Shown piece after piece: positions 1-7,077 of a stretch of DNA of 54,464 nucleotides. Position 1 is the first letter of the stretch. Every line of letters starts with the position of its first letter. Origin of the DNA: Asaia bogorensis. GTDB lineage: Bacteria > Pseudomonadota > Alphaproteobacteria > Acetobacterales > Acetobacteraceae. Made by a program: the position numbers and the translations under genes. The stretch lies in contig CAMBRC010000017.1 in NCBI GenBank assembly GCA_945869965.1, positions 1 through 54,464 on the forward strand. Reading direction: 5' to 3'. The notes beneath the pieces were generated by a model, which saw only the letters and a program-made list of their open reading frames with translations, was not told the DNA's origin and searched no databases.

Positions 1-82
1 GCGGACTGTTGCGATCCGCCACGATGGCGGTCAGGACCTGACGGTCAGCTTCGGTGAGGTCGATCGTGGTGATCTTGCGCAT
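1..82 (-). CDS. IS630-family transposase, N-terminal fragment cut by the window edge
   Basis: Read leftwards from an ATG at 80-82, the first 27 codons give MRKITTIDLTEADRQVLTAI followed by VADRNSP. A short leader, LTEADR, and an arginine-asparagine-serine-proline stretch are typical of the start of IS630/Tc1-type transposases, whose helix-turn-helix region follows. The rest lies outside the window, so catalytic residues cannot be checked. The frame reads straight out of an AT-rich gene remnant on the same strand, so the IS end lies between about 83 and 135. I could not fix the terminal repeat or the expected TA target duplication from one end. Confidence 0.72.
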   Translation of the reverse strand, partial: MRKITTIDLTEADRQVLTAIVADRNSP

Positions 83-311
83 CCGAGAGACTCGCATGCG
101 CAGTCATCCAAGTGAATCCTGAATCGGATGTAACTGTCAGATTATATCCACTAGTAACGACATTATTTAAAAATATTGAAGCATAAAATTGGCCTTCGTG
201 GTAAGTAGTTTGTAAAGAAATTGAATAAAAAACTACTATTCCAACAATAATAGATATAATTATTAAGACGGATTTAGAAAATATTGAGGCACTTGTTGGC
301 GCGTCTGCCAT
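45..311 (-). pseudogene. AT-rich membrane-anchored protein, 5' fragment truncated by the IS630 insertion
   Basis: An ATG at 309-311 opens a frame beginning MADAPTSASIFSKSVL, with one strongly hydrophobic segment at about residues 15-32 (an N-terminal anchor or uncleaved signal) and then a polar extracytoplasmic-looking stretch. From about residue 66 the frame runs into the IS630 end and its tail has no meaning. Bases 110-310 are far richer in A+T than anything else coding in the window, which suggests recent acquisition. No family is recognised and no good ribosome binding site is seen. It may be the start of a longer gene whose remainder lies beyond the IS. Confidence 0.42.
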
Positions 312-315
312 TTTT

Positions 316-1242
316 CTAGCGCTTTGTCTCGCGCGAGCGATGCCGGCGTGCGGCGAGGCCGAGGGCGAGGAGGGTTGCCGAGGCGGGTTCGGGCACCTCT
401 TCGATGGCGGCTTGGGTTTGCGAGGACTCGGCCGAGAGCATCCATTTCGATGGGCTGAGGGCGCGGATGTTTGGGTTTCCGGTCAGGAACGCCCAGGAGG
501 TGAGGTCGTGGTTCATGCGGCCGTCGCCGGTGCCGGCGCCGAAGCCGATATAGGCGCCGTTGCCGGCGAACAGGGAGTCGAGGTCGACGGGGGCGGTGTC
601 GATGACCAGGTCGGCGACGCCGTTGCCGTTGATCACCGCGACGGACATTTCATGGTCATGGCCGTTATAGCCGATGAGGGCGGTCCAGGTGTCGCCGTTG
701 GACATGCAGTTCGCGCCGGGGGCGGGGCCGTTGCAGGTGGATTGGCCGAACGGGCTGGCAGCCGCGGTGTCGGACAGGACGCCGTCGCGGTCCAGGGCGA
801 TGTGGTTGCTGCCGCCGGCCTCGTTGCCGTTGTCGAAGACGTCGAATTCGACGGCGAAGCTTTGGCCGACGCCCTCGAAGCCCATGCTGCCGCCGTAGCG
901 GCTGGGGTCGCCGAGGCTGGTGGGGTTGCGGGCCAGGAGGAAGGCCAGGCCGTCGGCGCGCATGGCATCGCCGTTGCCGGAAAGGCGGAAGGTGAAGGCG
1001 GTGACGAAGCCGAGGCCGGCATCCAGGTGGACGGCCTTGGCGAGATAGGCGGCGCCGGATTGGTCCTGGAGGGCGGGGACGAGGCGCAACGCCGCGCCGA
1101 TTTCGGTGGCGTCGCCGTTGCAGATCAGCTTGCCGCCGCAGGTGCCGGCGAAGCTCGGGAGCAGGACAACGGCTGGCGCCGGCGCTGCGGCGGCGCAGAA
1201 CAGGCCCGCTATTGCCAGCAAAGCACGCACCGGGCCGTTCAT
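316..1242 (-). CDS. Secreted L-type-lectin-like protein with PEP-CTERM anchor
   Basis: 308 residues from the ATG at 1240-1242, which has a GGAG about 10 nt upstream; a longer frame starting at 1410 only reads through an intergenic repeat. Residues 1-25 form a signal peptide (MNGPVRALLAIAGLFCAAAA). The body (about 30-270) resembles bacterial legume-lectin-like domains, with GLAFLLARNP, FAVEFDVFDN and NHIALD blocks typical of the beta-sandwich. The last 27 residues carry VPEP, a short hydrophobic run (TLLALGLAA) and a basic tail (RRHRSR), the PEP-CTERM signal processed by exosortase. An extracellular carbohydrate-binding role is inferred. No exosortase gene is in the window. Confidence 0.82.
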   Translation of the reverse strand: MNGPVRALLAIAGLFCAAAAPAPAVVLLPSFAGTCGGKLICNGDATEIGAALRLVPALQDQSGAAYLAKAVHLDAGLGFVTAFTFRLSGNGDAMRADGLAFLLARNPTSLGDPSRYGGSMGFEGVGQSFAVEFDVFDNGNEAGGSNHIALDRDGVLSDTAAASPFGQSTCNGPAPGANCMSNGDTWTALIGYNGHDHEMSVAVINGNGVADLVIDTAPVDLDSLFAGNGAYIGFGAGTGDGRMNHDLTSWAFLTGNPNIRALSPSKWMLSAESSQTQAAIEEVPEPASATLLALGLAARRHRSRETKR

Positions 1243-1330
1243 GAAAAAGATCTCCGTGGCGGTATCGGTAATATAGTGGAGTTTAGCAGATTGGGGGGGG
1301 GATGCTAGCGGCTTGGCAGGGAGGAAGAAT

Positions 1331-1505
1331 CTTCTTTTTGTGCACAAAAAGAAGCAAAAAAACTTTATCCGTTTTGGGGTGCAGGCAAGGGTAGTTGCGT
1401 CGGTGGCCACAATAAGACGCGCGGGTGCTTCGCTTCGCTCAGGATGAGCGGGGAGTCTGGCAAATGGATAAAGTTTTTTTGCTTCTTTTTGTTCACAAAA
1501 AGAAG
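1331..1505. repeat. AT-rich hairpin repeats 1 and 2, a 40-bp inverted pair
   Basis: Two copies of the recurrent AT-rich unit face each other. The left arm (1331-1370) is a 24-bp palindrome from CTTCTTTTTG to its mirror, followed by CAAAAAAACTTTATCC. The right arm (1466-1505) starts GGATAAAGTTTTTTTGCTTC and ends in the same type of palindrome. The arms match as inverted repeats over 40 bp with one difference (GTGCAC against GTTCAC in the loop). The 95-bp core has no gene. The pair fills the gap between the PEP-CTERM gene and the CaiB-like gene. Confidence 0.9.
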
Positions 1506-1515
1506 AATCCTTCTC

Positions 1516-2682
1516 TTATGACGCCACGCCGTCGGCGATGAGTTTATCGATCTCGACCGGTGAGAAGCCGCATTCAGCGAGGATGTCGCGCGAGTGCTGG
1601 CCCTTTGCCGGGGCGGGGGTGAGGGCGGCGTCGCTTTCGTGGGGGGCGCCGGGGGTTCGGGCGATTTGGAGGTTGGCGACGCCGGTTGGGATGGCGGCGC
1701 CGATGGCTTGGACGTGGGGGTTGGCGGCCCAGTCGCCCAGGGTGTTGACGGTGTCGCTGATGACGTCGTTCACGCGCAGGGCTTCGAGCCAGGCGGCGCG
1801 GGGGCGGGTTTTGAGGTGAGGGCGCAGGGTGGCTTGGAGGGCGGGTTCGTTGGCGACGCGGGTGGCGAAGCTGGCGAAGCGGGGGTCTTCGAGGAGGTCC
1901 GGGCGTTCGAGGGCGGTGCACATGCGGCGCCAGTCGTCTTCGCGGACCAGGGCGATGGCGAGCCAGCCGTCGGCGGCCTCGAAGGAGCCGGCGGGGACGT
2001 TGAGCTGGGGCGGGGTGCGGCCGTGGACCTGGAAGTCCGGCAGGTGGTGGGCCATGAGGGCGGCGCTGCCGGCCATGAGGGAGACGTCGATGTGCCGCCC
2101 GGTTCCGGTTTGCAGGCGGGCGAAGAGGGCGGTGGCGATGGCGGCGTAGGCGTAGAGGCCGGTGGGGACGTCGGCGGTGAGGGCCCCGGAGCGGTGGGGG
2201 ATGCGGTCCGGGCCGCGGTTGGTGTCCATGAAGCCGGAGAAGGCTTGGGCGGCGGTGTCGGTGACCGGGCGCTGGGAATTGGGGCCGGTTTGGCCGAAGC
2301 CGGAGACGGAGAGGTAGATGAGTTTGGGGTTTTCGGCGGCGAGGGAGTCGTAGCCGACGCCGAGGCGGGCGGCGACGCCTGGGCGGAAGCCTTCGACGAG
2401 GATGTCGGCCTTGAGGGCGAGGGCGCGGAGGATGGCTTTTGCCTCGGGGTGCTTGAGGTCGAGTTGGAGGGCGCGCTTGCCGCGGTTGAAGGTAAGGGAC
2501 ATGGGGGTTTGGGTGTTGTTGGCGAGTTTGGCGCCGAGGCCGCGGGACCAGTCGCCTTCGGGGGGTTCGACCTTGATGACGTCGGCGCCGTATTGGGCGA
2601 GGAGCATGGCGCAGTATGGGGAGGCGACGCCTTGGCCGAGGTCGAGGACGCGCAGGCCGCGATAGGGGAAGGCGTGGCTCAT
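1516..2682 (-). CDS. CaiB/BaiF family (class III) CoA-transferase
   Basis: 388 residues. The start is the ATG at 2680-2682, with GGGAG 8-9 nt upstream. Class III transferases move CoA between carboxylic acids through an aspartyl-CoA thioester. The sequence shows LRVLDLGQGVASPYCAMLLA near the N-terminus, ADVIKVEPPEGD at 33-44, FNRGKRALQLDL at 65-76, the GFRPG stretch at 98-102, and Asp171 in ADVPTGLYAY, which matches the catalytic aspartate of the family. Length is normal. The acid substrate cannot be told from sequence. It is divergent from the downstream unknown protein/sirtuin group, so it may be a single-gene unit. Confidence 0.92.
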   Translation of the reverse strand: MSHAFPYRGLRVLDLGQGVASPYCAMLLAQYGADVIKVEPPEGDWSRGLGAKLANNTQTPMSLTFNRGKRALQLDLKHPEAKAILRALALKADILVEGFRPGVAARLGVGYDSLAAENPKLIYLSVSGFGQTGPNSQRPVTDTAAQAFSGFMDTNRGPDRIPHRSGALTADVPTGLYAYAAIATALFARLQTGTGRHIDVSLMAGSAALMAHHLPDFQVHGRTPPQLNVPAGSFEAADGWLAIALVREDDWRRMCTALERPDLLEDPRFASFATRVANEPALQATLRPHLKTRPRAAWLEALRVNDVISDTVNTLGDWAANPHVQAIGAAIPTGVANLQIARTPGAPHESDAALTPAPAKGQHSRDILAECGFSPVEIDKLIADGVAS

Positions 2683-2741
2683 GGTGTTTGCTCCCGGCGA
2701 TTGGGGGTAGCTTAGGGCGGTGTTTGGGGAGGGCAACCTTG

Positions 2742-3779
2742 GTGCGGGATGAGTCTGGTGCGTGGGATGCGGTGGCGGAGTGGTACCACGCGTTTTTCAC
2801 TGGGATGGTGCTGTCGGCGGTGACGCGGCGCGGGGCGGCGGATGCGGCGGCGTTCGTTTTTGCGGTGTACCGGCGGCAGCATCTGGAGTTGTTTTTGCCG
2901 GGGTTGCGCAAGCTGGGGCTGGACGGGAAGCCGGATGCTGTGGCGGCGGCGCAGTATCACTATTTGTCCAATGCCATTGGTGGGGTGGCGGTGGAGTGGA
3001 TGGGGGAGAGCGACCGCAAGAGCTGGGTGCGGTATCCGCCGCCGCGCTGGATGTGGCAGGGGACGGCGATTTGTGCGGTGCCGGGGGTGGTTTCGGCGGC
3101 GATGCTGCGGGCCTGGCATGGGCATAACGGGGTTTCGCTGGGCAATCCTCGGTTGGGGTTTGTTTGTACTGGGCAGACGGTGGAGGGGGATCCGGGGCTG
3201 GAGGGGTATTATTTCGAGCATGACCGGGATTTGGTGGTTGAGGAGCGGGTGCGGTTTGCGCGGCATGAGAGCGCGCCGCGGTTTGATCCAGGCCTGGCGC
3301 CGGGGTTGGCCAGCGAGTCGTGGCCGGAGGCGCGGGTGAAGAAGGCGAAGCGGAACTATGCGCTGGCCTATGTGCGGACGGCGATTCCGGCGGCGATCCA
3401 GCTTTGGGGGGCGGCGGAGGCTTCGCAGTTGTTGGGGCTGACGGGGCGGTTGATCGGGATGCAGTTCTATCGCGCTACGGCGGCGGCGTTTGGGGGCGGC
3501 GGGGATTTCGCGGCGTTCATGGTGGCGTTGGCGCGGGCGCAGGGGGATGTGGCGGAGGTGGTAGCGCCGGGGGTGGTTCGACAGCGGAGTTGGGTGTTGA
3601 TGCGGGGGGTGGGGGATTTGCACCCGGCGGCGTTTGATTGCTGGAATGGGTTGCTGGAGGGGGCGTTGGCGGCGCATGACCGGTTTTCGGAGCTGCTTGT
3701 GACGGCGCGGTTGGATTTGGGCGATGCGTGGTTTGAGTGGCAGGTGGTGCCGCGGCGGGTGGCTGTGGGAATTGGTTAG
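2742..3779 (+). CDS. Uncharacterised soluble protein upstream of the sirtuin gene
   Basis: I do not recognise the family. I choose the GTG at 2742 because GGGGAGG lies about 9 nt before it; longer frames run into the divergent CoA-transferase gene. The product is about 345 residues with no signal peptide and no clear membrane segment. It is rich in Trp and aromatic residues (AEWYHAFFTG, RYPPPRWMWQG, YYFEHDRDLV). Conserved-looking His and Asp/Glu in HGHN and EHDRD could bind metal, but this is a guess. It ends 18 nt before the sirtuin gene and is probably co-transcribed with it and pdxJ. Strong GC3 bias supports it as coding. Confidence 0.7.
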   Translation: MRDESGAWDAVAEWYHAFFTGMVLSAVTRRGAADAAAFVFAVYRRQHLELFLPGLRKLGLDGKPDAVAAAQYHYLSNAIGGVAVEWMGESDRKSWVRYPPPRWMWQGTAICAVPGVVSAAMLRAWHGHNGVSLGNPRLGFVCTGQTVEGDPGLEGYYFEHDRDLVVEERVRFARHESAPRFDPGLAPGLASESWPEARVKKAKRNYALAYVRTAIPAAIQLWGAAEASQLLGLTGRLIGMQFYRATAAAFGGGGDFAAFMVALARAQGDVAEVVAPGVVRQRSWVLMRGVGDLHPAAFDCWNGLLEGALAAHDRFSELLVTARLDLGDAWFEWQVVPRRVAVGIG

Positions 3780-3797
3780 GGTTCGGGGAGTTTTGGG

Positions 3798-4547
3798 ATG
3801 GATGGTGATCTGGCTGAGCTGCGGCGGATGTTGGATGCGGCGGGGACGGTGGTGGTTTTTAGCGGGGCGGGGATTTCTACGGAGTCGGGGATTCCGGATT
3901 TTCGCTCGCCGGGCGGGGTTTGGTCGCGGATGAAGCCGATTTATTTTCAGGAGTTTGTGGCGTCCGAGACGGCGCGGGTGGAGGCTTGGCGGCGGAAGTT
4001 CGAGAGTGAGCCTTTGATGCGGGCGGCGGTGCCGAACCGGGGGCATCGGGCGGTGGCGGCGCTGGTGGGGGCGGGGAAGGTGAGCCATGTGGTGACGCAG
4101 AATATCGATGGGCTGCACCAGGCTTCGGGGATTGCGGATCATCGGGTGATCGAGCTGCATGGCAATTCGACGTATGCGACGTGCCTGGATTGCGCGCGGC
4201 GGTATGAGATCGAGGAGTTGCGGGCGGGGTTTGAGGCTTCGTTGAAGGCGCCGCGGTGTGGGGATTGCGGGGGGTTTGTGAAGACGGCGACGGTGGCGTT
4301 TGGGCAGTCGATGCCGCCGGCGGCGATGATCCGGGCGGAGGAGGCGATACTGGGGTGCGATTTGTGCCTGGTGGTGGGGTCGTCGCTGGTGGTGTATCCG
4401 GCGGCGGGGTTTCCGGAGTTGGCGAAGCGGCGCGGGGCGGGGTTGGTGATCCTCAATCGCGAGGCTACGGAGATGGATCCGATTGCCGACCTGGTGCTGC
4501 ATCGGGAGATCGGTGACGCGCTGGGGACGGTGGTTGGGAATAATTGA
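3798..4547 (+). CDS. Sir2-family NAD-dependent protein deacylase
   Basis: 249 residues, ATG preceded by GGGGAG. Sirtuins remove acyl groups from lysines using NAD+ and release nicotinamide. Key parts are visible: GAGIS at 23-27 followed by SGIPDFR (NAD binding), TQNID at 100-104, the catalytic base His121 in ELHGN, and a zinc site of two Cys pairs (C129/C132 and C154/C157). GSSLVVYPAAG closes the nucleotide pocket. The usual Arg-Pro-x-(V/I)-V-x-F-G-E stretch after the second Cys pair reads KTATVAFGQ, an unusual variant. It sits 13 nt before pdxJ. It could be a CobB-like deacetylase or desuccinylase. Confidence 0.94.
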   Translation: MDGDLAELRRMLDAAGTVVVFSGAGISTESGIPDFRSPGGVWSRMKPIYFQEFVASETARVEAWRRKFESEPLMRAAVPNRGHRAVAALVGAGKVSHVVTQNIDGLHQASGIADHRVIELHGNSTYATCLDCARRYEIEELRAGFEASLKAPRCGDCGGFVKTATVAFGQSMPPAAMIRAEEAILGCDLCLVVGSSLVVYPAAGFPELAKRRGAGLVILNREATEMDPIADLVLHREIGDALGTVVGNN

Positions 4548-4560
4548 AGGGATATCGCTG

Positions 4561-5310
4561 GTGCGATCGACACGGCTGAGCGTCAATCTGAACAAGGTGG
4601 CGTTGCTGCGGAATTCGCGGCTGACCGGGGTGCCGGATGTGCTGGAGTTTGCGCGGATTGTGCATGGGGCGGGGGCGGATGGGGTGACGGTGCATCCGCG
4701 GCCGGATGAGCGGCATATTCGGCGGACGGATGTTGTTGGGTTGTCGGGGCTGATGCGGCCTTGGCGGCCGGGGTTTGAGCTGAATGTGGAGGGGTATCCG
4801 GACGATCGGCTGATGGGGATCGTGGAGGAGACGCGGCCAGAGCAGGTGACTTTGGTGCCGGATGCGCCGGGGGCTTTTACGTCCGACGAGGGGTGGCGGC
4901 TTACCGATGCGGCGGAGTGCGCGATGGTCAGCGCGTATATCGCGCGGCTGAAGGCGCTGGGCGCGCGGGTGGTGCTGTTTGTGGATCCCGATGCTGCCGT
5001 GGTGCCGCGGGTTCGGGCGGTGGGAGGGGATGGGATCGAGATTTATACTGGGGAGTATGCCGCGCAGTCGCGCGGGGGGGCGCATTCGCCGCTGTTGGCG
5101 GCTTGTGCGGCGGCGGCGGCGAAGGCGGGTGAACTCGGTATGGTGGTGAATATGGGGCACGACCTCAACCTGGAGAATATCCCGGCTTTGGCGGCGGCGG
5201 TGCCGAATGTGGCGGAGGCTTCGATTGGGCATGAGATTACGGCCGACGCGCTGAAGATGGGGTTTGCGGCGGCAGTTGTGGCGTATCGGCGGGCTTTGCG
5301 GGGGGAATAG
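4561..5310 (+). CDS. pdxJ: Pyridoxine 5'-phosphate synthase
   Basis: 249 residues from GTG 4561, with AAGGGA about 9 nt upstream; this start gives the normal PdxJ N-terminus (LSVNLNKVALLRNSR). PdxJ condenses 1-deoxy-D-xylulose 5-phosphate with 1-amino-acetone 3-phosphate to make pyridoxine 5'-phosphate, the last ring-forming step of the DXP-dependent vitamin B6 route. Hallmarks are GVTVHPRPDERHIR, ELNVEGYP, TLVPDAPGAFTSDEGW, EIYTGEYA and VNMGHDLNLENIP. It follows the sirtuin gene by 13 nt and is closed by a perfect 18-bp inverted repeat plus T-run. Many other bacteria pair pdxJ with acpS; here it does not. Confidence 0.97.
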   Translation: MRSTRLSVNLNKVALLRNSRLTGVPDVLEFARIVHGAGADGVTVHPRPDERHIRRTDVVGLSGLMRPWRPGFELNVEGYPDDRLMGIVEETRPEQVTLVPDAPGAFTSDEGWRLTDAAECAMVSAYIARLKALGARVVLFVDPDAAVVPRVRAVGGDGIEIYTGEYAAQSRGGAHSPLLAACAAAAAKAGELGMVVNMGHDLNLENIPALAAAVPNVAEASIGHEITADALKMGFAAAVVAYRRALRGE

Positions 5311-5311
5311 G

Positions 5312-5353
5312 CTTTTACCCGTTTAGGCCGGGCCTAAACGGGTAAAAGTTTTT
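5312..5353 (+). terminator. Rho-independent terminator after pdxJ
   Basis: A perfect 18-bp inverted repeat (arms 5312-5329 and 5331-5348, starting CTTTTACCCGTTTAGGCC) has a single-base centre and is followed by TTTTT. It starts one base after the pdxJ stop codon. Its right edge merges with an AT-rich intergenic repeat that is interrupted by the IS1595 element. Confidence 0.85.
5346..5353. repeat. Target-site duplication AAGTTTTT, left copy
   Basis: Eight bases directly abutting the left IS1595 end, identical to 6443-6450. They belong to the AT-rich intergenic repeat into which the element jumped. Confidence 0.92.
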
Positions 5354-6442
5354 CGCTCTTATAGCGTTCCGTGTTGATATGGTACGATGCCCGCTGCGGC
5401 CATGATCCATTTTCCTTGGGTTCTAGTATCGCCGAATGCTTCGATGGTTCTTCTCCAGCTGAGGTAGTTGGGGAGGTTTGCGGTGGCGACGCCATGGAAG
5501 CGGCGCATCCACTCCTTGAGCCTGCCGTGGTAGGCGTTGACGTTGTTGATGTGCAGTTCGGGGGCCTCTGGCCGTGGTGCTCCTGGCGCCGGCAAGACAT
5601 GCATGGTCAAGCCGGCACGGCGCGCGAAAGCCTTGATGGCCGAACCGCCGTCGCAACACAGTTGTGCCGGTGCGGCAAGCACATCGCCGAGTGCGCGGCC
5701 GATGCTGCGGGCGTCCAGCGCGGGCAGCACAGCATCGACGGTCGCCCCGCTGCGGTCGCGTGCGACCATCACCGGTATCTGCTCTGCCGACAGGCCGCGC
5801 TTGGCCGCCCTGCCGCCGCGCTTGCGCGCAGCCCGCTTCAGGCCGCCCCGCTTGCCCTTGAAGGACTCGAGAATGAACGTCTCGTCCGCTTCGACGATCG
5901 CGTTCAGACGCGCCGGCTTGTCCTGGTTCAGCGCCGCCAGGAACCGGTGCCGCCAGCGAAACGCCGTCGTATAATGCACCCCGCAGCGCCGAGCCGCCTG
6001 GGCGATCGTCTCGCCGGCCATCAGCGCGTCGGCCTGCAAACCCCAGCGATCGGGATAATGCAGCCCGGCCAGCGGCGTGCCGGTCAGCGGCGTGAAGGTC
6101 CGCGAACAACTCGCGCAGCGGTAGCGCGGCTTGCCGCGGCACCTGCCCCAGCGGCCGATCTCGTCGCCGCCGCAATGCGGGCAGCCCTGCCTGGCCTGCC
6201 GAGCCTGGCCGATCCGAGCCAACAACTCCCCGTCCGCAGCCAAAGCCAACGGACCGCAAGACACCTCAACACCAGACCGCGCCTCCCGCGCCGCCATCAA
6301 CGCGACACCGGCCTCCTCGATCTGCGCATCACTCAGACCCGCAAGCGCTGATAGCCAAGCCTTGAATGATCCCGCATCCATCAGGCCGCTCCTCTGACTA
6401 TGAAAGGAGAAAACCAGCCCAACGCGTGTCGCAACAAGAGCG
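5354..6442 (-). mobile_element. Complete IS1595-family insertion sequence, 1089 bp
   Basis: The element carries one transposase gene read leftwards. The terminal inverted repeats begin CGCTCTT at both ends: 5354-5376 on the left, and the complement of 6420-6442 on the right, 17 of 23 positions matching. The element is flanked by identical 8-bp copies of AAGTTTTT, the duplication length known for IS1595 elements. The transposase stop codon falls inside the left terminal repeat. No passenger gene is present. The intact frame and perfect duplication point to a fairly recent insertion. Confidence 0.93.
5359..6381 (-). CDS. IS1595 (ISXO2-like) transposase
   Basis: 340 residues. The N-terminal part holds a zinc ribbon (CPHCGG near residue 88 and CASC about 20 residues later), as in the ISXO2-like group. 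The DDE-type nuclease core follows, with VEADETF, then CCDGGSAIKAF, and NNVNAYHGRLKEWMRRFHG near the C-terminus, the Asn/His-rich third motif of this family. A C-terminal NYLSWRRTIE block is also typical. The enzyme cuts and joins the element ends in trans or cis. The frame is intact, so it could be active. Confidence 0.95.
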   Translation of the reverse strand: MDAGSFKAWLSALAGLSDAQIEEAGVALMAAREARSGVEVSCGPLALAADGELLARIGQARQARQGCPHCGGDEIGRWGRCRGKPRYRCASCSRTFTPLTGTPLAGLHYPDRWGLQADALMAGETIAQAARRCGVHYTTAFRWRHRFLAALNQDKPARLNAIVEADETFILESFKGKRGGLKRAARKRGGRAAKRGLSAEQIPVMVARDRSGATVDAVLPALDARSIGRALGDVLAAPAQLCCDGGSAIKAFARRAGLTMHVLPAPGAPRPEAPELHINNVNAYHGRLKEWMRRFHGVATANLPNYLSWRRTIEAFGDTRTQGKWIMAAAGIVPYQHGTL

Positions 6443-6450
6443 AAGTTTTT
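6443..6450. repeat. Target-site duplication AAGTTTTT, right copy
   Basis: Identical to 5346-5353 and directly abuts the right IS1595 end. Confidence 0.92.
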
Positions 6451-6474
6451 TGGTTCTTTTTTTCAAAAAAGAAC
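6443..6474 (+). repeat. AT-rich hairpin repeat 3, split by the IS1595 insertion
   Basis: The B-type stem (GGTTC ... GAAC around a T/A run) is followed by GCGCTT, exactly as in the copy at 24547-24583. The missing left part, TAAAAGTTTTT, lies at 5343-5353 on the other side of the IS. It lies just past the grxD stop codon and could act as its transcription terminator. Confidence 0.85.
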
Positions 6475-6484
6475 GCGCTTGCCT

Positions 6485-6820
6485 TTAGCCGTTGGCGACC
6501 GCGACGCCCTTTTCTTCCAGGGCGGTTTTCAGCTCGCCGGACTGGTACATCTCGGTGATGATGTCGCAGCCGCCGACGAATTCACCGGCGACGTAGAGCT
6601 GGGGGATGGTGGGCCAGTTGCTGAACTGCTTGATCCCATCCCGGAGTTCGGCGTCTTCCAGGACGTTGGCGGTTTTGAAGGGCACGCCCATGTGGGTCAG
6701 GATTTGGACCACGCGGGCGGAGAAGCCGCATTGCGGGAACATGGCGGTTCCCTTCATGTAGAGCATCACCGGGTTTTCGGTGATTTCGGACTGGATGCGG
6801 TCGATGGTTGGGCTGGCCAT
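6485..6820 (-). CDS. grxD: Monothiol glutaredoxin, Grx4/GrxD type
   Basis: 111 residues, full family length. The monothiol active site CGFS sits at about residues 31-34 (FPQCGFSARVV), with the later WPTIPQLYV and GGCDI motifs that hold glutathione. With glutathione such proteins carry a [2Fe-2S] cluster and pass it to target proteins, often in a complex with BolA. The bolA-type gene is directly upstream, 12 nt away, which supports a shared role in iron-sulfur cluster delivery. It is the last gene of the leftward purine block. Confidence 0.97.
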   Translation of the reverse strand: MASPTIDRIQSEITENPVMLYMKGTAMFPQCGFSARVVQILTHMGVPFKTANVLEDAELRDGIKQFSNWPTIPQLYVAGEFVGGCDIITEMYQSGELKTALEEKGVAVANG

Positions 6821-6832
6821 GGCTGGGGCTCC

Positions 6833-7066
6833 TTAAACGGGTGCGGAGGTTTGGAGGGCGAGGGCGTGCAGTTCGCCCCCCATGCGGCCGCGCAGGGCGG
6901 CGTAGACGAGTTGGTGCTGTTGCACGCGGGACTTGCCGCGGAACATCTCACTGACGACGATGGCTGCATAGTGGTCGCCGTCGCCGGCGAGGTCGTCGAT
7001 CTTGACCTGGGCGTCGGGCAGGGCGGCCTTGATGAGGGCTTCGATCTCGTTGGCTGGCATGGCCAT
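6833..7066 (-). CDS. BolA-family protein
   Basis: 77 residues, the normal short BolA length. Residues 8-40 (EALIKAALPDAQVKIDDLAGDGDHYAAIVVS) and the invariant FRGKSRVQQHQLVYAAL block with its conserved His identify the class II KH-like BolA fold. The partner gene grxD follows after 12 nt, and BolA-Grx complexes bind a [2Fe-2S] cluster. It starts 11 nt after the purL stop, so it is likely co-transcribed with the purine genes. It is closest in style to the BolA/IbaG type found beside grxD in alphaproteobacteria. Confidence 0.95.
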   Translation of the reverse strand: MAMPANEIEALIKAALPDAQVKIDDLAGDGDHYAAIVVSEMFRGKSRVQQHQLVYAALRGRMGGELHALALQTSAPV

Positions 7067-7077
7067 GTGGTGGGTTC

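Noticed and set aside
1243..1410. N-terminal extension of the PEP-CTERM protein
   Set aside because: It only translates the AT-rich repeat (KFFCFFLCTKRRFF); the ATG at 1242 has a ribosome site and starts a signal peptide.
5312..5353. Terminator palindrome as part of the IS1595 element
   Set aside because: The exact target duplication begins inside the palindrome's right edge, so the element starts at 5354 and the palindrome predates it.
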